Assembly (NCBI GenBank): GCA_025463545.1
Contig: JAODAR010000001.1
Coordinates: forward strand, 160,445 to 224,444
Reading direction: 5' to 3'
DNA: 64,000 bases
From: Microbacteriaceae bacterium
GTDB lineage: Bacteria; Actinomycetota; Actinomycetes; Actinomycetales; Microbacteriaceae
Position numbers and translations under genes: made by a program. This document shows positions 25,874-33,492 of this stretch, one piece after another. The notes below the pieces were generated by a model. It saw only the letters and a list, made by a program, of their open reading frames with translations. It was not told the origin of the DNA and did no database searches. Every line of letters begins with the position of its first letter. Position 1 is the first letter of the stretch.

Positions 25874-26809
25874 TCAGAATTCGGTGAGCTGCCCGGCGAG
25901 GGCTCGGCCTTGGTCGTAGCCTCCCCGCGCGGCCGGCAGACGCGTTGACGGATCCAACGCATTGGCGTCGAACACGTCACCCGCGCCGGCATCCGGAAAG
26001 ACGGACTCGACCGCGCTGCCCGCAGCGCGCAACTCGGAGACCTGGGTTGCCAGGTCCATGCCCCACTCCCGCGGCATCCGCGACCTGCCGCCGAACGGTG
26101 ACAGCACCAGCACCGGTCCGTATCCAGCCGCCAGGTCGGCATTCTCGCTGCGTCGATAGCCACCGTTGATGTACCGGTTCTCGCCGATCCTGTATGGCCC
26201 TCCGAAGCCGTTACTGGTGCTGGCCGCGACGGCGTCCACCAGCTCGATTCCGCTGTGGCGGTCGAACACCACTGGTTCCCCGGTACGCGCATCGACCGCA
26301 GTGATCACCACACGCTGTTGCGGCCAATGGTGGCTGGGAAGCCGAGCCGCGACGATGTCGCGCCAGCGGGTCTGGCCCGAGCCGTCGGACGCGTCCATTT
26401 CGAGTGCCGCGGCGCCCATCCTGCGGCGCATGTCGGGCGCATCCTCGGCAGAGCCGATGATCTTGTTCGACCACTCCATGTAGTTCGGCCCCGAGCGCTC
26501 ACCGCGTCCCCTGTCCGACCCGAGCTTCGCGCGCTGTGAGAGCGGCACTTCGGCGAGGATGGCGGCATACAGGTCGGCCGGCCGTTTCCCGCTGGTGATT
26601 TGGGCAGCCACCGTGGATCCTGCCGACGTTCCGATGATGAGGCTGGCGTCGGTGACATCGACGCCGGCGTCGGACAAACCGGCGATGAGACCGAGCTCCC
26701 ACGCGTTGCCTGCCGCTCCGGCACCGGCGAGAACCAACGCTGTGCGGGAGTGGTGTTCCGGGACGTCGTCAGAGGTCGTCGCGGAGTTGGACTGAAGTGA
26801 ATCATTCAT
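25874..26809 (-). CDS. Patatin-like phospholipase family protein
   Basis: The 311-residue protein has the patatin oxyanion loop ALVLAGAGAAGNAWELGLIAGL (about 24-45) and nucleophile elbow IIGTSAGSTVAAQ (Ser about 62). The second half of the dyad is normally DGG/DGA. Here it reads NRYINGGYRRSENADLAAGYG, so Asn replaces the expected Asp unless the Asp of NADLA serves. It would otherwise be a lipid acyl hydrolase. No signal peptide is seen. The substitution makes activity uncertain. Confidence 0.8.
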   Translation of the reverse strand: MNDSLQSNSATTSDDVPEHHSRTALVLAGAGAAGNAWELGLIAGLSDAGVDVTDASLIIGTSAGSTVAAQITSGKRPADLYAAILAEVPLSQRAKLGSDRGRGERSGPNYMEWSNKIIGSAEDAPDMRRRMGAAALEMDASDGSGQTRWRDIVAARLPSHHWPQQRVVITAVDARTGEPVVFDRHSGIELVDAVAASTSNGFGGPYRIGENRYINGGYRRSENADLAAGYGPVLVLSPFGGRSRMPREWGMDLATQVSELRAAGSAVESVFPDAGAGDVFDANALDPSTRLPAARGGYDQGRALAGQLTEF

Positions 26810-27403
26810 AGTCGTAGCTTTCTGAGAGTGCGTGGAGCGCTCCCCGCGACGGCTACGTCAGTCGCGCGATCGTGAACTTGAAGGAGGGCCCAGAGTGGAC
26901 AGTGTGCGCATCGGGCTCACCTCCTCGAATCGTGTCACGTTCGCCGAGAACTCTACCGGTTTGGGTTCGGCGCGGGAACCGACAAGGTGTGGTTGGATCG
27001 CCCAGATGCGCCTCGCCCACCGCGCTCGACCCTCGGCTACATCGACAGCGAGGCATCGTGTTGACAATCAAGCGCGGCGACCCTACTGGGCCGGCTTGAT
27101 GGGAAATCGGATGACGGTCTTCGCACGTAAGCGACCCTCGCCGCCGCGGAACGCGGGCGTCAAGCTATCGCCGACCCCGCGGATGACCGGGTGGACGCGG
27201 TGCAGCGGGCGCAGGCTAGGGCTGCCGCCGGTACTGGTCGTCGTTGGCTCGCACCCCGGCTGAGCCGCGCCTTCCCGGTCTTCGTCAGGCCAACGAACGA
27301 CAACGTCGAGTGGTCGCCGTTGAAGCACGTCTGGTAGGGCAGCGGGTGATCCGCGGGCAGGGCGCCGACGTTCTGAGTGTTGCCGTTCGGTTTGATAGAT
27401 CGC
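26810..27403. other. Degenerate DNA without an assignable gene
   Basis: About 600 bp between the patatin gene and the relaxase remnant. Several short frames are open but none shows a recognised motif. One, ending at a stop near 27063, has protein-like composition (FGFGAGTDKVWLDRP) but no start and no family I can name. I read the region as remains of a mobile element. Confidence 0.5.
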
Positions 27404-27679
27404 GTATGCGCGTCCGAGGGGCTCGCCGGCGGCTGGATCGGGGCCGAGTCCGATGAGCAACTGCAGTTGCGCCTCCGTTACTGGGTCGCCCTCGACTACG
27501 AGACCCTCGCCGAGACCCCGGAGGCCGCTGCCCAGCCAGCGTCCCGGCGGCGTGCCCTCGGCACTGTAGCAGCGAGTCAGCAGCGTCGGCAGTGAGCGTT
27601 CGCGGTCACCAACGACGACAGTGCGGAGCAGGTACTTGTAGCCATCGCCGGCGGTCATCACCCGCATCGACACGGTCAC
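27404..27679 (-). pseudogene. N-terminal fragment of a MobF (TrwC-type) relaxase
   Basis: From a GTG with GGAG upstream the frame reads VTVSMRVMTAGDGYKYLLRT, then TRCYSAEGTPPGRWLGSGL, and ends with GEPLGRAYAIY. This is the opening of actinobacterial TrwC/MobF relaxases, up to and past the conserved Tyr-containing GTPPGRW block. After about 92 residues similarity stops abruptly, and the HxDxxH metal-site region and the helicase half are missing. It is a remnant of an integrated conjugative element. Confidence 0.7.
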
Positions 27680-27865
27680 CGCGCGCAGCTCCGCCATCGC
27701 GAACAAGGTGCTCCGCCTCGATCTGCACGAGGCGTGGGACCGCAGAATAGGGAATCGAGCCAAGGGCAGCGGCTATGCGCTGAGCTTGGTATCGACGCGA
27801 CAATGCCTGCGCTGTAGAGTTCAGTCAGTGGTTCAACGCCGCCGGTTCCGGCGGGAGGAGATGCC

Positions 27866-28525
27866 ATGAGCCGCAGGATCCCAACAGCAACGTCTGCACT
27901 TCTGGGGTTATGCCCCTTGTCCGGTTGCGCACTGTCCAATGTGGACAATACGCAGTGTGCCCAAGTGAGCCACCCTAGCAATGTCGCCACGCCGGACCCG
28001 GAGCAGGACCCCGAATGGCCACCGGCAGACTCCTGTGGAGAGTTCCTGCCCGCACCTGATCTCCTCTATACGTCGTCTGAGGTTCAGGGCTGCGGCAGCA
28101 CAGTGATCGTGATGGGGGGTGATGCCCGGACCCTGGAGTACAGGGCCACTGCCCATGACGACGGCTCCACTTTGGTGGACTACAGGGCAAGACCCAACGT
28201 CGATATCGCGCGGGACTACGGCGGTGGGCTGGATGCCTCGGGGAGTGGATACGACCTCTACGCACGAGACGGTCTCACTGTCACCTATTCACGGGAAGGT
28301 CCATCAATCCTGGTGGCCGTCGACGCCGTGGAAGCGCAGGCCTTTTCAGTCGAGGGCTTTCCGGCACTGTTCTACTTCGAAAGCGGCACGGTGACGGAGA
28401 AGGTGGTCTTCACTGCCAGAGACTCCAACGCTGTGACGGTCAAATCGGCAGAGTTTACCGAGAATACGGCCGCGGGAGTCCAGAGGGTCTGCTACCTGCT
28501 GGACCCATCGGGGGCGGGTGGATGA
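27866..28525 (+). CDS. Putative lipoprotein, function unknown
   Basis: The 219-residue protein begins with a short basic and hydrophobic region and a lipobox-like LSGC (Cys about residue 21). Then follows an extracytoplasmic part with paired cysteines (SCGEFLPAP, QGCGSTVIVMGG, VQRVCYLLDP) and strand-rich sequence. I do not recognise the family. It overlaps the next gene by 4 nt (ATGA), so the two are probably made together and act at the cell surface. Confidence 0.65.
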   Translation: MSRRIPTATSALLGLCPLSGCALSNVDNTQCAQVSHPSNVATPDPEQDPEWPPADSCGEFLPAPDLLYTSSEVQGCGSTVIVMGGDARTLEYRATAHDDGSTLVDYRARPNVDIARDYGGGLDASGSGYDLYARDGLTVTYSREGPSILVAVDAVEAQAFSVEGFPALFYFESGTVTEKVVFTARDSNAVTVKSAEFTENTAAGVQRVCYLLDPSGAGG

Positions 28526-29418
28526 TGAACGATGATGCAGACGATATCCCGTCCGGGAAGCCAGCTGGACCGGGCAGGAAACCGCTGGCGCTCCGGCCCG
28601 TCCTCTGGCTAGGCGGGATAGTTGTCGCAGCATTGGGCATTGCACTGACCAACGTTCTGGTCCCGCAGTTCGGCAAGGGCATCAATCAGATCACTCAATC
28701 GGGCGACGCCGTGAACGTCGACGACGTTTCCATCTGGCGGATCGGTTCCCAGCTTGCGTTGCCGTCGTTTAGTGCAGGAAAGGTTGGAACCTTGAACGCG
28801 CAGGCGTGGGAGGAACAGGAGCAGTGGCTCGTGGATCACGGCGCCGTCGACATGGGCAGCACCGAAGTGCGGCTCGCTCTGTCGGGGAAGAGGGCAGACG
28901 GCGTTCGGATTGTCGACATATCGCCGGTGAGCGACTGCTCACAACCGCCGTATTCCGGTGCGCTGTTCGTATCACCAGCTGCCGGGGCCGACACCATTAC
29001 CCGCGTGAAATTCGACTTGGATGACCCCCGCCCGGTCGCGAAAACCTCGAACTATGTGGACGGCGCCTATCGGGACGAGCCGTACTTTGCCAGCAACACC
29101 ATGTCTCTCCAACAGGACGAGCAACAGGTGTTCATCGTCACCGCAACGACGCAGCTGCATTTTTGCCGTTTTGAACTCGAATTGTCCGTTCTCGATGGCG
29201 GCACGATGCGAACGCAGATGGTCGACAACCACGGGAGGCCGTTTCAGGTGACGGCTCCGCTAACAGACCGCCGACAGTGGGGTCAGGTATTTCTGGGCGG
29301 GGTGATGTGCGCCGGCCGCTACGTCGCTGCCACGCCGGATTGGTTCCAGAGCAACGGCGAGAATCTGGACGACGTCGTGGTTTGCGATAGTCAGGGGCAT
29401 GAACTGCCGCCCAAGTAG
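28522..29418 (+). CDS. Single-pass membrane protein, function unknown
   Basis: The 298-residue protein has a charged N-terminal tail, one transmembrane helix (PVLWLGGIVVAALGIALTNVLV, about 27-48) and a long extracytoplasmic domain with four cysteines (VSDCSQPPY, LHFCRFELEL, VMCAGRY, VVVCDSQG). Strand-rich composition suggests a beta domain. No family is recognised. It starts inside the stop of the lipoprotein gene, so the pair likely forms one surface complex. Confidence 0.65.
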   Translation: MMNDDADDIPSGKPAGPGRKPLALRPVLWLGGIVVAALGIALTNVLVPQFGKGINQITQSGDAVNVDDVSIWRIGSQLALPSFSAGKVGTLNAQAWEEQEQWLVDHGAVDMGSTEVRLALSGKRADGVRIVDISPVSDCSQPPYSGALFVSPAAGADTITRVKFDLDDPRPVAKTSNYVDGAYRDEPYFASNTMSLQQDEQQVFIVTATTQLHFCRFELELSVLDGGTMRTQMVDNHGRPFQVTAPLTDRRQWGQVFLGGVMCAGRYVAATPDWFQSNGENLDDVVVCDSQGHELPPK

Positions 29419-29589
29419 GGGCAAGTCGGCAGTCCTTCACAGAACCCTGCGCCAAGAACAGGAGCCTCAACGCCGGCTAGGAGGGTGCCAGCAATAAAGG
29501 CACTGTGACGTTCGCCATCTCTACGATTTCCTAAACGTAAGCAGTGAAAGCGAGGGCTCCTCCTCAGGCCGCACCTGTCGGAGCAGCAC

Positions 29590-30393
29590 TCACTTGCTTG
29601 TTGTACTAGCGCGCGTTTTTGGCCGCTCGCGCGTGGACGCCATTTCTGAGTCACAAGAGCGCTGTTTGCTGGCTCCTTTCAGGGTGAGGACGTCGGCGTG
29701 GTGAACGATGCGGTCGGTCATCGCGGCCGCGACGGCTTGGTCTCCGAAGACGGTCCCCCAGCTGCTGAATGGCAGGTTCGAGGTGAGAATCAGGGAGGCG
29801 TGTTCGTGGCGGGATGAGACGAGCTGGAAGAAGAGGTTCGCGGCGTCTTGCTCGAACGGGGGGTAGCCGACTTCGTCGACGATGATCAGTCCATAGCGCC
29901 GGAGCCGGGAGAGTTCTTGAGGGAGCTGACCTTGCCGGTGTGCGTCGGTGAGGCGGGTGACCCAGTCCGTGGCAGTCGCGAACAACACCCGGTGCCCATG
30001 CCTCGCGGCGACGATCCCGAGTCCGGTCGCGAGGTGCGTCTTCCCAGTTCCGGGAGGTCCGAGCAGGACAAACGTTACGGGCCTCGGTCAGGAACGCGCC
30101 GGACGCCCACGAGCCGATCTGCGGTCGGACGGCGGGCTGGACGTCACCGTCGAAGCCCTCCAGCATCTTCCGCGCTGAGAACCCCGCGGCCCGGATCCGG
30201 ATCTCAGCTCCCGACGCGTTCCGTGCTGAGACCTCGCGTTCCAGGACCGCGGCGAGGTAGTCCTCATGGGTCCATCCCGCGTCTCTAGCTTGGCCTGCCA
30301 GCCGGGTCGCAGCTTCCGTAATCTGGGCGCTTTCAGCGCGGCCGCGAGGTAATGAATCTGCTTGAGCGCCTCGTCGTTCCGTGCGCCGCCCAT
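29590..30393 (-). pseudogene. istB: IS21-family helper ATPase IstB, frameshifted
   Basis: Pieces of one IstB protein appear in three reading phases: IHYLAAALKAPRL near the start (ATG 30393), then EAATRLAGQARDAGWTHEDYLAAVLEREVSARN through GSWASGAFLTEARNV, then LFATATDWVTRLTDAHRQGQLPQELSRLRRYGLIIVDEVGYPPFEQDAANLFFQLVSSRHE with the Walker B strand. The Walker A region between the last two pieces is broken by a frameshift near 30075, another lies near 30320, and the C-terminus is altered after VLTLKGAS. It cannot give a working ATPase. Confidence 0.85.
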
Positions 30394-30758
30394 CAGCGGG
30401 CCTCGCTATCGGGGAGCGAGCCGAAGGCCCGGTCGTAGTCACCGAGATCCCGAAACAATTCATCGACCACCGAGATAGGTCCGGGCTGCTGGAATTGCGT
30501 CCGTGACCGTTTCGCCATCTCGACATGCGCCGGATTGGTGATCGTCATCCCACGCGCCCACAACCGCGTGTGCTCGGCAACCAGCCGACCGCCGGCACGG
30601 ACCTGAACACGATCAAGATCCGCGGTGACCTCGACCATCCGGCCGATCAGGGTCGGGTCGACGGTGTAGTCGGTGGAATACAGGCGAACGTGATAGTCCC
30701 GGCCCAGACGGACCGTGTTCGGTTTCAGCAGCACCAGTTTCGGCGCGAGAGTCCTCAT
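30393..30758 (-). pseudogene. istA: 3' fragment of IS21-family transposase IstA
   Basis: The 121 codons match the C-terminal part of IstA, with VRLGRDYHVRLYSTDYTVDPTLIGRMVEVTADLDRVQVRAGGRLVAEHTRLWARG. The DDE catalytic core that should precede it is absent; upstream DNA no longer encodes it in any frame. The stop overlaps the istB start as in intact IS21 elements. Together with broken istB this is a dead IS21 remnant directly beside the RiPP-like locus. Confidence 0.8.
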
Positions 30759-31293
30759 GAACGAGGCGACCCCCTCGGCGTGCCGGGTGCCGCGGCCGAT
30801 GCCGGGTTCGTTGTCCCACGCGCCGGCAACGCCGTCTCGGTATGCTCACCTCGATCGAGTTTGAGACAATAAACGTGGCCCTCAAAGCCGCCTGAAACCA
30901 CTAACCCCTTGAGTCAACTGAACTCGGGGCGGTCCCATTCCGCAAGTGGTTCGCGTCGCAGTGTGGCAACGCGACGGTGGCCGCCGCATTGAGTGTGGAA
31001 GTCAAGCGAAGCTCGAGTTCCACCATGTCATACCCGTCGCGATGGGCGGCGCCGGCACTGCACGCGACTTGTAGCGGCTGTGCGAGCAATGCAATCGGCA
31101 GAAGGGCGCGAGCTCGGGTATATTTGCGGATCACTCATCGCCTACGACCACTGACGACAGGACTCGCTCATCTGGTCAAAGGGCATTTCATCACCGACGT
31201 GCCCCAACTCTCTCAGATCGAAGTGGTTTGGGGAATCGGCGGCAATACTGGCGCACACCCCAACCTTGCCAACTTTTTGGTTACGATGAGCAC
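30759..31293. other. Junction region between IS21 remnant and the RiPP-like locus
   Basis: About 535 bp with no supported gene. It contains the broken 5' end of istA and then unassigned DNA. A 77-codon minus frame (30901-31134) has a hydrophobic start but no recognisable family or good ribosome-binding site. The promoter for the plus-strand YbaY/PRMT/borosin genes must lie near its right end. Confidence 0.4.
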
Positions 31294-31647
31294 GTGCTTC
31301 TCATTGTTGAAGTAGTGGTGGTGGAGGGACTCGATCGTCCGCCGGTCGGGACGCCGCTCCGCGTCGAGGTGAGAGACACGTCGTTGGAGGACGTGGAGGC
31401 ACCACTCGTCGCCGAGCAGTGGGCGCAGGTAGCTCGCGGACAGTCGAGTTGGCTTCAGAACGTCGAGTTGGAGATTCCAGAAACGAACGTAGACCCGCGA
31501 CGGCGCCTGAACGCCTTCGTGCACGTCGATGTCGACCGGGACGCCGCAATAAGCACAGGCGATTTCATCACGACCCAGTCGTACCCGGTCCCGAACCATC
31601 AACCGGGCGGCGAGTCGCGCCTCCAAGTCACTGTCACCCGAATCTGA
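31294..31647 (+). CDS. YbaY-like beta-domain protein
   Basis: The 117-residue product (GTG start) reads LIVEVVVVEGLDRPPVGTPLRVEVRDTSLEDVEAPLVAEQ, then a pair of strands with ETNVDPRRRLNAFVHVDVDRDAAISTGDFITTQSYPV. This is the strand order of YbaY-type lipoprotein/chaperone domains, but here without a signal peptide or lipobox. Its stop overlaps the next start (TGATG), so it is translationally coupled to the PRMT gene. It may bind or present a substrate for the modifying enzymes; this is inference from position. Confidence 0.6.
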   Translation: MLLIVEVVVVEGLDRPPVGTPLRVEVRDTSLEDVEAPLVAEQWAQVARGQSSWLQNVELEIPETNVDPRRRLNAFVHVDVDRDAAISTGDFITTQSYPVPNHQPGGESRLQVTVTRI

Positions 31648-32624
31648 TGAGCTTCTACGACGGGATCGAGATTCACCGGCGAATGGTCGGCGACGACGTG
31701 CGCACCGGCACTTTCCACGCCAGTATCGCGGCGACCGTCCGCCCCGGCGACGTGGTGTTGGACGTCGGCGCCGGCTCGGGCATCTTGAGCCTGTTCGCTG
31801 CCCAGGCGGGGGCGGCGCGCGTGTACGGAATCGAGCGCGCAACGGCGGCCGCCGCGCTCGCCCGCCGGATCATCGCGGACAACGGCCTCGACGATTGGGT
31901 GCAGATCCTCGACGGTGACGCCGAGGTCGCGGTGCTGCCCGAGCCGGTCGATCTGATCGTGTCGGAATGGTGCGGTGTCTTCGGCGTCGACGAGAACATG
32001 CTTGCGCCAGTGCTTGCGGCGCGGGACCGATGGCTGAAGCCGACCGGCACGCTGATCCCGGGGGCGGTAACGGCTTGGATCGCGCCGGTATTCCATCCCG
32101 CCGGCGTCGAGGCGACCGCGTTCCGGTCGCGTTCCTACGGGTTCGACCTCACCGCGCTCGCACCGTTCGGGCCGGACGAGGCGGTGTGGCTGCCTGACGG
32201 AGTGACCGAAGGGGACCTGCAGGCCGAGCCGAAGAAGCTATGGGTGACCGATCCTGCGACGCTGCCTGCCGCGTACGCGAGGCAGCCGTTCGCGTCTCAG
32301 TTAACATTCGACCTGCGCGGCCCGGTCAACGGATTGGCGGCGTGGTTCTCGGCCGAGATGCCAGGCGCGGCGCAATTGACCAACGCTCCTGGGTCTCCAC
32401 TAACTCACTGGGGGCAGTTCCTGTTCCCGATCGCGAACACCGTCGATGCCGTGTCCGGGGATCAGCTCCACGTCGGGTTTCACTGCGTCCCGTCACCACT
32501 CGGAGCCTCCCAGTACCTTTGGTCGTCGCAGGTCGGAGACGGAGCGCTCGAGGTTCACGACACCCGTCGCGTGGCCCGGCCACCGGCCGCCCCGCCGTGG
32601 CGGATCTATCTGCCGACGAGGTGA
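31647..32624 (+). CDS. PRMT-type protein arginine methyltransferase
   Basis: The 325-residue protein is a rare bacterial member of the class I PRMT family. Visible motifs: HRRMVGDDVRTGTFHASIAATVRPGDVVLDVGAGSGILSLFAAQAGA (post-I/SAM site, about 9-55), VYGIE (SAM ribose Glu), the double-E loop SEWCGVFGVDENML (aligning with SEWMGYCLFYESML of PRMT1, both Glu present), ARDRWLKPTGTLIPG, and the THW loop (SPLTHWGQFLFPI, about 250-262). It should transfer methyl from SAM to Arg guanidinium groups. It sits between a YbaY-like gene and the borosin-type methyltransferase (7 nt apart). The neighbouring protease tail has about 17 Arg-Pro-Thr units that could be its substrate. Confidence 0.85.
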   Translation: MSFYDGIEIHRRMVGDDVRTGTFHASIAATVRPGDVVLDVGAGSGILSLFAAQAGAARVYGIERATAAAALARRIIADNGLDDWVQILDGDAEVAVLPEPVDLIVSEWCGVFGVDENMLAPVLAARDRWLKPTGTLIPGAVTAWIAPVFHPAGVEATAFRSRSYGFDLTALAPFGPDEAVWLPDGVTEGDLQAEPKKLWVTDPATLPAAYARQPFASQLTFDLRGPVNGLAAWFSAEMPGAAQLTNAPGSPLTHWGQFLFPIANTVDAVSGDQLHVGFHCVPSPLGASQYLWSSQVGDGALEVHDTRRVARPPAAPPWRIYLPTR

Positions 32625-32631
32625 TGTGGCG

Positions 32632-33468
32632 ATGCAACACGAGCAGGAACTGGTCGCGGTGGCTGCCGCGGCCGAGCGGCTGATCTCCGCCTTCGACGGC
32701 AGCGATCAGCTGATGTCCGCCTTCCACGGCAGCGATCGGCGCGGTGGTTCCCTCACGGTGGTCGGCACCGGAATCCGGGCCGTCGGCCAACTCACCGTCG
32801 AGTCGCTAGCAGTAATGGCGCAGGCGGAAGTGCTCCTGCACGTGATCGGCGAGCCGATCCAAGAGGAGGTGCTGTTGGCGATCAATCCCGCGGCGGAGAC
32901 GATGACCGGCTACTACGTCGACGGGTTGGAGCGATCATCGACGTACGAGGCGATGGTGCAGCGCGTGCTCGGCGAGGTCACCGCGGGGAAGCGCACGGTC
33001 GCCGCGTTCTACGGGCATCCAGGCGTGTTTACCTACCCGTCGCACGAGTCCGTGCGACGGGCGCGTGCGGCCGGCTTCCCAGCGCGGATGCTACCTGCCG
33101 TGTCAGCTGAAGACTGCCTGTTCGCCGATCTCGGCATCGACCCTGGCGACGGCTGCCAGTCATACGAGGCGACAGACCTGCTGTATCGCGACCGGCCATT
33201 CGACCCGCGTGCCCATCTTGTGCTGTGGCAGGTCGGGACTCTCGGCAACTGGACATACGAGTCGGGCGGCTACGAGCTGCCGACGTTCCCGATGCTCGTC
33301 CAGAAACTGCTCTCCGTATACCCGAGGGGACATCCCGCGACAGTTTACGAGGCGCCCTTTCATCCGACCGGCCGGCCACGCGTCCTCCGGCTGCCGATCT
33401 ACCAGCTTCACGCCTCCCAGATGACGCCCGCCACGACGCTGCATATCCCGCCCGTTCCGGGTTGGTAG
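32632..33468 (+). CDS. Borosin-type backbone alpha-N-methyltransferase (split form)
   Basis: The 278-residue tetrapyrrole-methylase-fold protein closely matches the catalytic domain of OphMA and bacterial borosin enzymes: SLTVVGTGIRAVGQLT (SAM loop), GYYVDGLERSSTYEAM, AAFYGHPGVFTYPSHE, FPARMLPAVSAEDCLFADLGIDP, GCQSYEATDLL and HLVLWQVG. The OphMA catalytic residues Tyr66, Arg72, Tyr76 and Tyr98 have counterparts in YYVDG, LERSSTY and FYGHP. The C-terminal clasp and fused precursor of OphMA are missing, so it must act in trans. An N-terminal 30-bp tandem duplication encodes SAFDGSDQLM/SAFHGSDRRG before the fold begins. Confidence 0.88.
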   Translation: MQHEQELVAVAAAAERLISAFDGSDQLMSAFHGSDRRGGSLTVVGTGIRAVGQLTVESLAVMAQAEVLLHVIGEPIQEEVLLAINPAAETMTGYYVDGLERSSTYEAMVQRVLGEVTAGKRTVAAFYGHPGVFTYPSHESVRRARAAGFPARMLPAVSAEDCLFADLGIDPGDGCQSYEATDLLYRDRPFDPRAHLVLWQVGTLGNWTYESGGYELPTFPMLVQKLLSVYPRGHPATVYEAPFHPTGRPRVLRLPIYQLHASQMTPATTLHIPPVPGW

Positions 33469-33492
33469 ACGCCCGAGCCGGGTTGGTAGACG
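33457..33492 (+). repeat. Duplicated 3' end of the borosin-type gene
   Basis: CCGGGTTGGTAGACG occurs at 33457-33471 and 33478-33492 (21-bp period). Each copy encodes Pro-Gly-Trp-stop in the same frame, so the gene has a spare copy of its own last codons and stop immediately downstream, filling the gap to the convergent LanC gene. Confidence 0.75.

Noticed and set aside
30901..31134. Small minus-strand frame with a hydrophobic start as a RiPP precursor
   Set aside because: It has no convincing ribosome-binding site, no leader/core pattern, and lies in the degraded IS21 junction.
32632..33468. Cobalamin or siroheme biosynthesis methylase
   Set aside because: The fold is the same, but the YYVDG, LERSSTY and FYGHPGVF blocks match borosin enzymes and no tetrapyrrole genes are nearby.
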